Below, piece by piece: positions 44,544-54,067 of a stretch of 63,248 bases of DNA. The stretch is taken from assembly GCA_003142185.1 (NCBI GenBank), contig PLOR01000083.1:73666-136913 (forward strand), written 5' to 3'. The DNA comes from Bryobacterales bacterium (GTDB taxonomy: Bacteria; Acidobacteriota; Terriglobia; Bryobacterales; Bryobacteraceae). The stretch's first letter is position 1. Every line of letters begins with the position of its first letter. The notes below the pieces were generated by a model. The model was given only the letters and a program-made list of their open reading frames with translations. It did no database searches and had not been told where the DNA came from. The translations under genes and the position numbers were made by a program.

Positions 44544-45703
44544 GGAATCGACTGAATGGTCACGCACCGGCAACGCCGGTGGTTATCATTCACAATCACC
44601 CGATCCATTACAAGCACCTCTTGTTTGAAGCGCTCACGAAGCAGGGGCTTGATTTCGAGGTGTTCTTCACCGGGGCCTCCAGCGGGCAACGTATTGAGCG
44701 GCCGTTGCCGAGCAACGGCGAGTATCGGTATCGTTTCGGCTGGGATGGGCCCTATGAGGATGCCCCGGCGATTCATACGGCTCGGTTTGTTTGGCGATCT
44801 CTGTCCGAACTGCGGCCCCGCGTCGTCATTGTTGCCGGGTACTATGACGTAGCGGCATGGGCTGCGTGGTTGTGGGCCCAACGACATAAGGCCGGGGTGA
44901 TCCTGTGGGCGGAGTCGAATGAGTTCGACCATCGCAGGCGAGCCTGGAGGGAACTTCCCAAGAAGCTCTTTGTCGGGCGTTGCGACTTGGCCCATGTCTA
45001 CGGCACGTCTAATCGGAACTATATCCGGCGGCTCGGCATGCCTGTGGATAGAATCTTCATCAAACGCGCGGTCGCGGACACTGATCGGTTTCTGCGGGAA
45101 GACACGCCTGCAACCTCAAAGCCCGGACACAAGGTTCTGCTCTACGTGGGGCGCTTCTCATCGGAAAAGAACCTGGCCGGCCTGCTGCGGGCCTTCAGGG
45201 GAGTTCAGCAAGATCCAGAAAACCCGCGGGTGGTGCTGAATCTGGTTGGGTACGGCCCATTAGGGGACGAACTTCGCGAGTTAGCGAAGGCGCTTGGCAT
45301 TTCGCCGTTGGTGCGGTTTCGGGGGAAGTTCCCACAGGCCGAGCTGCCGGCCATTTACCGAAGCGCGGATGCATTTGTTCTGCCGAGCTTGGTTGAACCC
45401 TGGGGTCTGGTGGTGAACGAGGCGATGCTGAGCGGCCTACCGGTGTTGGTCTCGACGCAGTGCGGCTGCGCGGCCGACCTGGTCCGACCAGAGACCGGGT
45501 GGACGTTCTCTCCGTGGGACGAACCTTCTCTGACTGGTTTACTACAGAGGATCTCCGAAATGCCCCGGGAGGCCCTGGTGGAAATGGGAAGACAGGCCAG
45601 AAGTGTCTCGGCGGAGTATAGCCCGGAGCATTCTGCTGTGATCGTCGCTGAGACGGTGCGCGATCTCCTTGAATGCCGCATGCCGCTGGCACGTGCCAAT
45701 TGA
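44540..45703 (+). CDS. Family 4 glycosyltransferase
   Basis: The 387-residue GT-B enzyme has LYVGRFSSEKNLAGLLRAFR, LVGYGPLGDELRELAKALGI and the EPWGLVVNEAMLSGLPVLVS donor site (E-x7-E type). The N-terminal half has NHPIHYKHLLFEALTKQGLD, typical of GT4 acceptors. It transfers a sugar from a nucleotide donor to the growing lipid-linked oligosaccharide. GTG start overlapping the polymerase gene. Confidence 0.87.
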   Translation: MRNRLNGHAPATPVVIIHNHPIHYKHLLFEALTKQGLDFEVFFTGASSGQRIERPLPSNGEYRYRFGWDGPYEDAPAIHTARFVWRSLSELRPRVVIVAGYYDVAAWAAWLWAQRHKAGVILWAESNEFDHRRRAWRELPKKLFVGRCDLAHVYGTSNRNYIRRLGMPVDRIFIKRAVADTDRFLREDTPATSKPGHKVLLYVGRFSSEKNLAGLLRAFRGVQQDPENPRVVLNLVGYGPLGDELRELAKALGISPLVRFRGKFPQAELPAIYRSADAFVLPSLVEPWGLVVNEAMLSGLPVLVSTQCGCAADLVRPETGWTFSPWDEPSLTGLLQRISEMPREALVEMGRQARSVSAEYSPEHSAVIVAETVRDLLECRMPLARAN

Positions 45704-45722
45704 GGGCCTGTGGTATCCCGGC

Positions 45723-46889
45723 ATGAGGATCGCTATTCTGACGAGTTCGGTTTCCCGGCGCGGCGCCGGAGTCTTTGATGCCGTGCTTCATCTGGCACAG
45801 GCTCTCCAGGCCATTCCGAACTGCACCGTCCGCGTGCTCGGGCTGCGAGACTCGTGCACCGAACAGGACCTGGACGCCTGGAGCGGTGTTTCGCTGACGG
45901 TGTGCGATCCGGTCGGTCCTTCCGGATTTGGCTTCGCTCCGAACCTGCTGCGGCATTTGCGGTCGGAGGATCCCGAAATTCTCCATACACACGGGCTGTG
46001 GATGTATCCATCGGCCGCCGGGACGCAATGGGCGAAGAACAAACGGCCCTACATCGTAAGCCCACATGGGATGCTGGATCCGTGGGCGGTGGGGAACTCC
46101 CGTTGGAAGAAACGCCTGGCCGGGGCACTATACGAGCACAGGCACCTGCGCGGTGCGGCGTGCCTCCATGCGCTGAACCACGCGGAAGCGGAGGCGTTCC
46201 GGGCGTACGGCCTGCGGAACCCCGTGTGCGTGATTCCGAACGGCGTGGAGGTTCCGGTGGAAAGGGCGGCGGCTCCTGCTCCGTGGAAGGACGGGCTGCC
46301 GGAGGACGCGCAGGTCTTGTTCTATATTGGCAGACTCCACCCGAAAAAGGGATTAGAGGCGCTGGTTCGAGCCTGGTCCATGGTGCGGCGTGACGCGAGT
46401 AGCTCAGGCTGGCACCTGGCGATTGCCGGTTGGGGCCAGGACGCTTACGAGCAGGAATTAAGAGCGCTTGTGAGCACACAGGGTTTGAATGAGAGCGTCC
46501 ACTTCCTCGGGCCGCAGTTCGGGGAGTTGAAGGCCGCCTGTTTCCAGGCGGCGGCGGCGTTCATTCTGCCGAGTGTGAGCGAGGGTCTGCCAATGACGGT
46601 CCTGGAAGCGTGGGCACACGGGCTGCCGGTGCTGATGACTCCACAGTGCAATTTGCCGTACGGGTTCCAGGCTGGTGCGGCGCTACGGATCGAGCCTGAG
46701 GCGGCGAGCATCGCTGAGGGCCTGGGGCTCCTGTTTCAGATGAGCGACTCGGAGCGAAGCGGGATGGGCGCGCGCGGCCTCGCGCTGGTGAAGGAACGCT
46801 ATCACTGGCCAACGGTGGCTGCGCAGATGGTCGCCGTGTATACGTGGGTGCTGGGTGCGGGTCCCGCACCGGACTGCCTGCTGAATTGA
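45723..46889 (+). CDS. Family 4 glycosyltransferase
   Basis: The 388-residue GT-B enzyme has LHTHGLWMYPSAAGTQWAKN, KRPYIVSPHGMLDPWA, YIGRLHPKKGLEALVRAWSM and FILPSVSEGLPMTVLEAWAH, a GT4 set similar to WcaC/WbaZ-type enzymes. It is distinct from the preceding GT4 gene. The start is the ATG giving the usual MRIAILTSS N-terminus; the longer frame overlaps the upstream gene. Confidence 0.86.
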   Translation: MRIAILTSSVSRRGAGVFDAVLHLAQALQAIPNCTVRVLGLRDSCTEQDLDAWSGVSLTVCDPVGPSGFGFAPNLLRHLRSEDPEILHTHGLWMYPSAAGTQWAKNKRPYIVSPHGMLDPWAVGNSRWKKRLAGALYEHRHLRGAACLHALNHAEAEAFRAYGLRNPVCVIPNGVEVPVERAAAPAPWKDGLPEDAQVLFYIGRLHPKKGLEALVRAWSMVRRDASSSGWHLAIAGWGQDAYEQELRALVSTQGLNESVHFLGPQFGELKAACFQAAAAFILPSVSEGLPMTVLEAWAHGLPVLMTPQCNLPYGFQAGAALRIEPEAASIAEGLGLLFQMSDSERSGMGARGLALVKERYHWPTVAAQMVAVYTWVLGAGPAPDCLLN

Positions 46890-46899
46890 GCTCCCCGCC

Positions 46900-47472
46900 G
46901 TGAACCCTTTCCCCAGCCCACACAGCGTGCCGAACCGCCTGCTTCGGGTGGTGTGGCAATCGATCTACCTTCTCTTATTCCGGCCGACGCCGAATGTGCT
47001 GCACGGATGGCGATCGATGCTACTGCGGATATTCGGAGCGCGTGTGGGACGAGGCGCTCACCCTTATCCCAGTTGCAAAATCTGGGCGCCGTGGAATCTG
47101 GTCATGGGCGATCATGCCTGTCTAGGGCCGTACGTGGATTGTTATAACGTAGCTCGAATCGAACTGGGCGAGTATGCGACCGTTTCGCAATACTCATATT
47201 TGTGCGGGGCGACCCACGATTACACGAAGCTGACCATGCCGCTGGTTCCGAAGCCGATTCGCATTGGGGCTCGGGCATGGGTAGCGGCAGACGCGTTCGT
47301 GGGTCCGGGGATCACAGTGGAAGAGGGCGCGGTGGTAGGCGCCCGCTCCTGCGTGGTTCACGACGTGCCGGCGTGGACGGTGGTGGCCGGGAATCCGGCG
47401 CGCGTAATCAAGCGGAGGGTGCTGGAGGGCGCGGCGTCTGACTCGATTCAGGCGGGGTTACCGGTGCCGTGA
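46900..47472 (+). CDS. Left-handed beta-helix acetyltransferase (WcaF-like)
   Basis: The 190-residue protein has hexapeptide repeats (VGRGAHPYPSCKIWAPWNLV, GDHACLGPYVDCYN, IELGEYATVSQYSYLCGATH) and the catalytic-type THDY followed by IGARAWVAADAFVGPGITVE and AVVGARSCVVHDVPAWTVVA. This matches putative colanic-acid-type O-acetyltransferases. It likely acetylates a sugar of the repeat unit using acetyl-CoA. GTG start; it overlaps the next gene by 4 bases. Confidence 0.86.
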   Translation: MNPFPSPHSVPNRLLRVVWQSIYLLLFRPTPNVLHGWRSMLLRIFGARVGRGAHPYPSCKIWAPWNLVMGDHACLGPYVDCYNVARIELGEYATVSQYSYLCGATHDYTKLTMPLVPKPIRIGARAWVAADAFVGPGITVEEGAVVGARSCVVHDVPAWTVVAGNPARVIKRRVLEGAASDSIQAGLPVP

Positions 47473-48344
47473 AAAAGCTAACCCTTGCAGCGATTGTGCT
47501 GACGAAGAACGAGGAGCGCGATCTGCCGGCTTGCCTGGAAGGCCTGGAAGGCTTGGCAACGGAGGTCTATGTAGTTGACTCGGGGAGCACGGACCGCACG
47601 GTGGCCGTGGCAGAGGAGCATGGCGCGCGGGTGTTCTCGCATTCTTTCATAAACTATGCGACGCAGTTCAATTGGGCGGTGGACAATGTTCCCTCGGCGG
47701 CGGAGTGGGTCCTGCGGATCGATGCGGATGAGAGGATCGGCGACCGGCTGCGAGAGGCGTTAGTTTCCGCGCTGCGGGAGGCTCCTGGGGACGTGACCGG
47801 CTTCGAGTTCGCGAGGCGGGTCCGTTTTCTCGGGCGCGAATTGCGGTATGGGGACACGTATCCAGTCTGGCTCCTGCGGGTCTGGCGGCGTGGCGAGGGC
47901 CGGTGCGAAGACACGTGGATGGACGAACACATCGTGTTGCGGCAGGGGAAGGTGCGACGGGTCCAGGGGGACTTGATTCACGATATTCCAAAGGATCTGA
48001 CGGAGTGGACGGCCAAGCACAACTGGTATGCGAGCCGGGAGTGCCAGGACATCACGAGCCACGAGGCAGCGGCTGCGCTGGAGGGCCAGGCGGGAACGAA
48101 GCGGTGGCTGAAGCAGAACGTATATCTTCGGTTTCCGCTGTTTTACCGGGCGATGTTTTACTGGTTCTACCGGTATTTCCTTAAGCTGGGTTTTCTAGAT
48201 GGGAGGCAGGGCTTGGTTTACCACTTCCTCCAAGGATTCTGGTATCGCTTTCTGGTGGACGCCAAGCTGTATGAGGCCGGCGCTGGATCGCGTGGAAGCG
48301 TTGGGGACCGGGCGGGGAGTCCGGAACGGGTGGCGGGCCGGTGA
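47469..48344 (+). CDS. Family 2 glycosyltransferase (WaaE/KdtX-like)
   Basis: The 291-residue GT-A enzyme has AAIVLTKNEERDLPACLEGL, EVYVVDSGSTDRTVAVAEEH (DSGS-type donor site) and WVLRIDADERI (metal-binding D-x-D), followed by HNWYASRECQDI, as in WaaE/KdtX glucosyltransferases. It ends with a hydrophobic amphipathic tail (FPLFYRAMFYWFYRYFL) for membrane contact. GTG start overlapping the acetyltransferase gene. Confidence 0.87.
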   Translation: MKKLTLAAIVLTKNEERDLPACLEGLEGLATEVYVVDSGSTDRTVAVAEEHGARVFSHSFINYATQFNWAVDNVPSAAEWVLRIDADERIGDRLREALVSALREAPGDVTGFEFARRVRFLGRELRYGDTYPVWLLRVWRRGEGRCEDTWMDEHIVLRQGKVRRVQGDLIHDIPKDLTEWTAKHNWYASRECQDITSHEAAAALEGQAGTKRWLKQNVYLRFPLFYRAMFYWFYRYFLKLGFLDGRQGLVYHFLQGFWYRFLVDAKLYEAGAGSRGSVGDRAGSPERVAGR

Positions 48345-48430
48345 AGGGGACGCGAGAGCAAATGGCAATTAGCCCGAATGCTGGGTGTGGGTTGACGATC
48401 GTTCAATAGACCACGGAGTCGAGTGCCTAG

Positions 48431-49174
48431 ATGACGAGTCACTTGGTCGAGTTCTATCCAGAGGCTCAGTTCGGCGGCTTTAGCGATGTGGACGGGACGG
48501 TAGCGTTCTATTCCCGCATCAACTCATTGCTGACCCAATCAAGCGTTGTGGTTGATTTTGGATGTGGCCGCGGCGGCGGCGGCGAAGACGCGGTCCCGTT
48601 CCGGAAAAACTTGCGGAGGTTTCGCGGCAGAGTCTCGCGGGTCATTGGACTCGACGTGGACGTTGCCGGCAGTGATAACCAGTTCGTCGATGAGTTCAAA
48701 CTCTTGACGCCTGGTGCCGCGTGGCCGGTTCGGGACGAGACCGTCGATCTCTTGTACAGCGATTTCGTACTGGAACATTTGCCTGAACCGGGGTGCTTCT
48801 TCACAGAGGCATATAGGGTGCTCAAGCCGTGCGGCTATCTTTGCCTGAGAACCGCCAACGCGCTTGGTTACGTGGCTCTTATTTCCGCCCTTCTGCCGGA
48901 GTCTTTGCATAAAACAATTCTGCGGCAAGCGCAGCCCGACCGCCGCGAGGAGGACATCTTCCCGACCGTTTACCGTTGCAATAGCGTGCGGGCTTTGCAG
49001 CGGGAATTGCGAACTAAAGGGTTCAAAGGCGTTGTATACGGGTACGATGCGGAGCCGTCGTACTTGAACTTTTCGTCGATTGCTTACTGGCTCGGCACTG
49101 TATATTCGAGGCTCGCCCCGCCGATGTTCCGGTCTTGTCTGTTTGCCTTCGCACAAAAGGCCGTAGCGCTGTAA
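48431..49174 (+). CDS. SAM-dependent methyltransferase (Methyltransf_11 type)
   Basis: The 247-residue protein has motif I VVVDFGCGRGGGGEDAVPFR, followed by VIGLDVDVAGSDNQFVDEFK and DLLYSDFVLEHLPEPGCFFT, a common class I methyltransferase pattern. In this locus it probably methylates the glycan or a terminal residue, which in some systems ends the chain. Its stop overlaps the next start (TAATG). Confidence 0.82.
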   Translation: MTSHLVEFYPEAQFGGFSDVDGTVAFYSRINSLLTQSSVVVDFGCGRGGGGEDAVPFRKNLRRFRGRVSRVIGLDVDVAGSDNQFVDEFKLLTPGAAWPVRDETVDLLYSDFVLEHLPEPGCFFTEAYRVLKPCGYLCLRTANALGYVALISALLPESLHKTILRQAQPDRREEDIFPTVYRCNSVRALQRELRTKGFKGVVYGYDAEPSYLNFSSIAYWLGTVYSRLAPPMFRSCLFAFAQKAVAL

Positions 49175-51336
49175 TGAAGCTCTTTGCAATTGCCGCAATC
49201 GCCTGGTTCATCGGCTGCGACGGGATTGCCATGGCTGAGAGCGCCGTATTCTGGGTGTCCGGTCCGGTACGTTCTGGCGAGACGGTGCTTGCGACCGGAT
49301 ACTTCCCGCAATCACAACAGATCTCCCTTAAGGTCGCGAACATCGAACACACCGCTGGTGACTGGCGCTCCGTCACTTCCGCAAACGGGATTCGGGTAAC
49401 GCCGTTGAAAATCACCGAGACGAGCATTATGTTCGTGCTCCCCGACCTCGGGGGGGACGGTGTATACGGATTCCGCGTGGATCAACCTCACGAAGCGCCA
49501 GTCTACGCCAGGGTGAATCTTCCCGAAGTATGGTGGACGCTGGCTGAGTCTCCGAGCACGGGTCCCGAAGTCGAAGCTCGCATCGATGTGGACTCAGCTT
49601 CCGCGGGAGCGCGGCTGAGGCTCTTTGGCCGGTGCTTGACGCACGGCGGCGTAGCGGGGGACATCCGCCTTACCTCGCAATCCGGAAAGACGATCGGCCT
49701 GAAAGCTACGAACGACGGGTCGTACGAGCTCACCACCAAACTCCCAAACGACCTGGCCCCGGGGATTTACTCGCTTGAAGTTCGATCTCCAAGAGGGGGC
49801 GGCGCCGTCGCCAGTGCGCCCCGCTTGATCCAGATAGAGGCGGCGGCCGAAACGCACCTGGCAGAATTGAGCGTAGCGGATTTTGGCGCCAGGGAAGACC
49901 CGCACTTCGATAACTCGGCAGCATTCAAGGCCGCCCTCCTGAAAGCCGCGGACCTGGGCGGGGCGGTATTGAAAATCCCGGCAGGCTATTACTTCCTATC
50001 ACAGCCCATCGAGATTCCCCCCAATGTATACCTCGTTGGCGAGTCCCCAGAACGGACCGCGCTCTATTTTGCGGATGTCGATCCAGCACCACCCGCTTGG
50101 GTGAGCGGCCAGCACCACTTCGGCTTGCAGAACCTGGCGATCTTCTGCGGAAACCACAATGCCATCATCTCTTCCGACATGAGCGGGAAGCCCGAATCGT
50201 CGGGCCACATCAGGTTACGCAACCTGCTCATTCGCGGAAGCTCGTTTCGGGGCCACCCGGCGCCGGAACTAGCGGCCCGCCGTCTCACGCAACTGATGAA
50301 GAGTTCGGGGATGGGCTATGAAACCATCCGATTGAGCGGCGCTGACCTCATCATCGAAGATTGTGACGTACTCGGTACAAGCCGGCCGTTGTACCTCTAC
50401 TGCGCACATGGCGCGATTGTGCGGCGCAACAAATTACACAACGACATCTTCGGTTGGTACGACTGCGACGTTTCGGTGGGCGTCGTAATCGAGAACAATG
50501 TGATCCGGGGGGAAGGCCCGCTCGCTGCCGGCGGCGCATATTCAACCTACGGAGAGCCCAAGAGCTCTCGCGACATCTACACAGCGAACAACACGTACTC
50601 CGACATGATTGGTTTTGACGCCGAGGCGGTAACATCCGATGGCGGCGGTGGCGCATACTTCGGCACAGTGTCACAGCCGCAAGGCGAAACCCTGACGCTC
50701 GACGGTGTTCCCGCATGGGGCAAAGACGATTGGCATGGGGCATTGGTGGCCATTGTTGCCGGTCGCGGTGTTGGGCAGTGGAGAACCATAAAGAGCTGGT
50801 CGGGCCAGCAGGTGGGGGTATCCGACGCGTTCGGCATTGCCCCGGATGCGACCTCCAGAATTACCATCGTTCCCGCTCAAGTGCACTACATTTTTTGCCA
50901 CAACCACTTCAGCACCGCCGGGGTAGCAATCCAATTCTACGGAACGGCGGTAGAGCACATTGTGGCGGGCAATGACGAATCAAACGCAGGCGGATTCCAC
51001 GCTGTCGCAAAGCGATACGCCGGCGGAGTCGCGCCCCAATTGAACGTACAATTTCTGGACAATCAAGTCCGGGAAGGCCCGAATTACTACTCCGGCCACG
51101 GCGGCTCGAATCCTGCCGACCGATCGTCGATCTACGTGCTGTCCCTTCCGCCGAGCGCCGTAATCGGAATGGTGATCAGGAACAACGAACTGGACGGAGA
51201 CAGTGCCATCGAGGTCCACAGCCAGTCTCCGACCGGCGTGATAGGGATGCTGGTCGACAAGAATCGGATTTCCAAGGGAAAACACAACCTGCAAGTTGAC
51301 CCCTCCATCTCAGATGAGGTCCTGGTCAACCAATAG
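49174..51336 (+). CDS. Exported right-handed beta-helix protein (pectate-lyase superfamily)
   Basis: The 720-residue protein has a signal peptide (about residues 1-22), an N-terminal beta-sandwich region (about 25-220) and a Pectate_lyase_3-type start of a parallel beta-helix (SVADFGAREDPHFDNSAAFK, AADLGGAVLKIPAGYYFLSQ, PIEIPPNVYLVGE; about 230-290). Many short beta-strand repeats follow to the end (RNKLHNDIFGWYDCDVSVGV, NELDGDSAIEVHSQSPTGVI). Such proteins in polysaccharide loci are lyases, epimerases or binding proteins for the polymer. Catalytic residues cannot be set from sequence alone. Translationally coupled to the methyltransferase. Confidence 0.75.
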   Translation: MKLFAIAAIAWFIGCDGIAMAESAVFWVSGPVRSGETVLATGYFPQSQQISLKVANIEHTAGDWRSVTSANGIRVTPLKITETSIMFVLPDLGGDGVYGFRVDQPHEAPVYARVNLPEVWWTLAESPSTGPEVEARIDVDSASAGARLRLFGRCLTHGGVAGDIRLTSQSGKTIGLKATNDGSYELTTKLPNDLAPGIYSLEVRSPRGGGAVASAPRLIQIEAAAETHLAELSVADFGAREDPHFDNSAAFKAALLKAADLGGAVLKIPAGYYFLSQPIEIPPNVYLVGESPERTALYFADVDPAPPAWVSGQHHFGLQNLAIFCGNHNAIISSDMSGKPESSGHIRLRNLLIRGSSFRGHPAPELAARRLTQLMKSSGMGYETIRLSGADLIIEDCDVLGTSRPLYLYCAHGAIVRRNKLHNDIFGWYDCDVSVGVVIENNVIRGEGPLAAGGAYSTYGEPKSSRDIYTANNTYSDMIGFDAEAVTSDGGGGAYFGTVSQPQGETLTLDGVPAWGKDDWHGALVAIVAGRGVGQWRTIKSWSGQQVGVSDAFGIAPDATSRITIVPAQVHYIFCHNHFSTAGVAIQFYGTAVEHIVAGNDESNAGGFHAVAKRYAGGVAPQLNVQFLDNQVREGPNYYSGHGGSNPADRSSIYVLSLPPSAVIGMVIRNNELDGDSAIEVHSQSPTGVIGMLVDKNRISKGKHNLQVDPSISDEVLVNQ

Positions 51337-51418
51337 ACCCGCGGCGCCGGCCTCCCAGTGAGGACGGTCCTTTTCAATCAAGCCATTTCCGAAATCCGCG
51401 TAGCGTGAAAGTGATCCT

Positions 51419-54067
51419 ATGTATTCCCTGATTGCAGTCGGAATAGCGGCACTGCTGCTCTCTCTGCTGCTGACCCCGGTGATCCGCAATCTGTTCCGTC
51501 GCTGGGGGCTGGTCGATCGTCCGGATGCGGCTCGCAAGCTCCACGAACGGCCGGTGCCGAGCGGCGGTGGCGTGGCGGTGGCGTTGGCGTATGCACTCTC
51601 GTATGCCGTGCTGCTCTCCCTGCATCTGCGCGCAGTACCCCTGGTCAGCGAGGGCCTGCCCCTGGCATGGCGTCTGCTGCCGTCGGCCATTCTGGTGCTC
51701 GGCGTTGGCTTTGTGGATGACATCATCGGCCTCCGCCCCTGGCAGAAACTCCTGGGCCAGGTTGCGGCCGCCGGCGGCGCCTACTGGGCCGGCATTCACC
51801 TGTCGAACCTCGCCGGATATCATATCGGGATCGTCTGGAGCCTCCCCCTCACCATCGGGTGGCTCCTCTTTTGCACGAACGCGCTGAATCTGATCGATGG
51901 CGTCGACGGCCTGGCGACAGGCCTGGGGCTGTTTGCCGCGGCCACCATGCTGATCGCGGCACTGGTCGGGCACAACGTTCCGCTGGCCCTTGCCACCGCG
52001 CCGCTGGTGGGCGCGCTGCTCGGATTCCTGCGCTACAACTTCAACCCCGCCACGGTGTTTCTGGGCGATTCGGGCAGCCTTTTCCTCGGTTTTCTGCTGG
52101 GCTGCTACGGCGTCCTCTGGAGTCAGAAAGCCACCACCATCCTGAGCATGACGGCGCCTTTGCTGGCGCTCTCGGTTCCTCTGCTCGATACGGCGCTCGT
52201 GATGGGGCGGCGGTTCCTGCGCCGCCAACCGATCTTCACCGGAGACCGTGCCCACATCCATCACCGCCTGCTGGAACGCGGCTTCACACCGCGCCGGGTC
52301 ACGCTCTCTCTTTACGCTGCTTGCAGCGTTGGAGCGGTTTGCTCCATCGCGGTCATGCAAGCGCACTTCTCCGGCTTCGTCATCGTTGTTTTCTGCGTCC
52401 TGGTCACGATCGGCGTCTGGAGTTTGGGCTACGCCGAATTCGGAACCGCGGTCCGCCTGTTCATCGAGGGAGCGTTCCGCCGCCAGCTCAATACGCGGAT
52501 TGCGCTGCACGGTTTGGAGGAGAAGCTCACCGCGGCCGAAACGCCCGAGGACTGCTGGGCCATCCTCCAGCGCGCGGCGCCGGATTTCGGCCTCGCCTGC
52601 GTGGGGATGTCCGTTGGAGCGCACGCTTTCAGCGAGTCGAGCGAGTTCGAATTCATCCGCTATTGGACGGTGCAGATCCCGCTGTCGGAAGCCGACCACC
52701 TGGAGCTGACGCATGCCTTCGGCAGCACGCTGCAGACCGATGCCACGGCGCCCTTTGTGGACGTGCTCCGCAAATCGCTGACGCCGAAGCTGGCGGCTTT
52801 CCATGGGCTGGCGCCCAAGTACCGCACGCCCGCCGCCGATGCGGATACGCCGGCGGTGAGGGCGCAGTCCTGCCTGTTCATCAACCAGTTCTTCTGGCCC
52901 GACCCCGCCGCCACCAGCCAGCTTCTCACCGACGTGGCTGCCTGGGCGGTGGAAGACGGCCACGAGGCGCGGGTGATCGCCGGAGCCACGAAATACACCG
53001 AGTCCGAGGACCTGATTCCGCCGCCGGTTCGCGTCGATCGTTGCCCCGCGTTCCCATTCAACCGCACGATCTTCGGACGGGTCGCCTCCTATTTCTCTTT
53101 CCTGATAATTGCCGCCTTGCACGCGCTGCGGGGCCCGCGGCCCGATGCGGTGGTCACGCTCACGACGCCTCCCGCGCTCGGACTGATTGGATGGCTGGTC
53201 TGCGCGGTGCGCGGGGCGCGGCATTACATCTGGGAAATGGACGTTTATCCCGACATAGCGGTCGATGTGGGGTTCCTTTCGGCGGGCTCTTTGCTTGCGC
53301 GGTTCTTTGGCTGGGTCTTCGACTTCGCCCGCCACCGCGCCGACGGCATCATCACGCTAGGCGACGAGATGAAGGAGCGGCTGATCGCGCACGGCATCCC
53401 GGCGGAGAAGATTCACGTCTGCGAAAACTGGGCCGACAGCCGCGACATTACTCCGCTGCCGTTTCCGAAAGGTCCTCTCACGGTCTACTATTCCGGCAAC
53501 CTGGGCGTCGTTCATGACGCAGACACTATCCTGGACGCCATGCAGCATTTCCGCAATGACGAGCGTTTCCGGTTCCTGTTCGCGGGAGGCGGCTCACGCC
53601 GCGCCGGGTTCGAAGCGTCCTGCCGCGAACGCGCGATCGACAACGCCTTGTTCGGACCCTATTGCGACCGCGCCGATCTCGGCACTCGACTTGCGCAGGG
53701 TCACATCGGGCTGGTGACGCAGCGTCCGGAGAGCCTTGGATCGGTTGTGCCCAGCAAGACTTACGGTATTATGGCAGCCGGCCGCCCGATCTTATTCATC
53801 GGACCAAAGCAGGCTACGCCCGCCCGCATCATCGAAAAATACCATTGCGGCTGGCAGATCGAGCCGGGCGATGTTGGAGGTCTGGTAGATTTGCTCGAGA
53901 CCCTGGCCCACCGCCCCGACCTGATCCACTATGCGGGAGGCCTTGCTCGGCAGGCCTTCGAGCAATACTACGACCGCCCCATCGCGGTGGCGCGTTTCTG
54001 CGCGATCCTAGGCCTCAATAGTCCCGCCCGAACTGCGGTAGCTAGCCGCACACTTAAGGCCTCTTGA
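51419..54067 (+). CDS. Fusion: WecA-type sugar-phosphate transferase + GT4 glycosyltransferase
   Basis: The product is one 882-residue chain. Residues about 1-330 are a MraY/WecA-family polyprenyl-phosphate sugar-1-phosphate transferase with 10-11 membrane helices: DRPDAARKLHERPVPSGGGV, VDDIIGLRPWQKLLGQ, NALNLIDGVDGLATGL, FLGDSGSLFLGF and DRAHIHHRLLERG. A soluble region (about 345-470; KLTAAETPEDCWAILQRAAP) like the tail of some WecA homologues links to a GT4 domain (about 482-865; CLFINQFFWPDPAATSQLLT, VCENWADSRDI, VYYSGNLGVVHDADTIL, SKTYGIMAAGRPILFI) of the WcaI/WbuB type. It would load the first sugar onto undecaprenyl phosphate and add the second. Last gene of the locus. Confidence 0.87.
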   Translation: MYSLIAVGIAALLLSLLLTPVIRNLFRRWGLVDRPDAARKLHERPVPSGGGVAVALAYALSYAVLLSLHLRAVPLVSEGLPLAWRLLPSAILVLGVGFVDDIIGLRPWQKLLGQVAAAGGAYWAGIHLSNLAGYHIGIVWSLPLTIGWLLFCTNALNLIDGVDGLATGLGLFAAATMLIAALVGHNVPLALATAPLVGALLGFLRYNFNPATVFLGDSGSLFLGFLLGCYGVLWSQKATTILSMTAPLLALSVPLLDTALVMGRRFLRRQPIFTGDRAHIHHRLLERGFTPRRVTLSLYAACSVGAVCSIAVMQAHFSGFVIVVFCVLVTIGVWSLGYAEFGTAVRLFIEGAFRRQLNTRIALHGLEEKLTAAETPEDCWAILQRAAPDFGLACVGMSVGAHAFSESSEFEFIRYWTVQIPLSEADHLELTHAFGSTLQTDATAPFVDVLRKSLTPKLAAFHGLAPKYRTPAADADTPAVRAQSCLFINQFFWPDPAATSQLLTDVAAWAVEDGHEARVIAGATKYTESEDLIPPPVRVDRCPAFPFNRTIFGRVASYFSFLIIAALHALRGPRPDAVVTLTTPPALGLIGWLVCAVRGARHYIWEMDVYPDIAVDVGFLSAGSLLARFFGWVFDFARHRADGIITLGDEMKERLIAHGIPAEKIHVCENWADSRDITPLPFPKGPLTVYYSGNLGVVHDADTILDAMQHFRNDERFRFLFAGGGSRRAGFEASCRERAIDNALFGPYCDRADLGTRLAQGHIGLVTQRPESLGSVVPSKTYGIMAAGRPILFIGPKQATPARIIEKYHCGWQIEPGDVGGLVDLLETLAHRPDLIHYAGGLARQAFEQYYDRPIAVARFCAILGLNSPARTAVASRTLKAS

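Noticed and set aside
51374-53335. A 653-codon minus-strand open frame opposite the sugar-phosphate transferase fusion
   Set aside because: Arg/Gln/Glu-rich low-complexity translation typical of the antisense frame of high-GC genes; the plus strand has clear conserved motifs.
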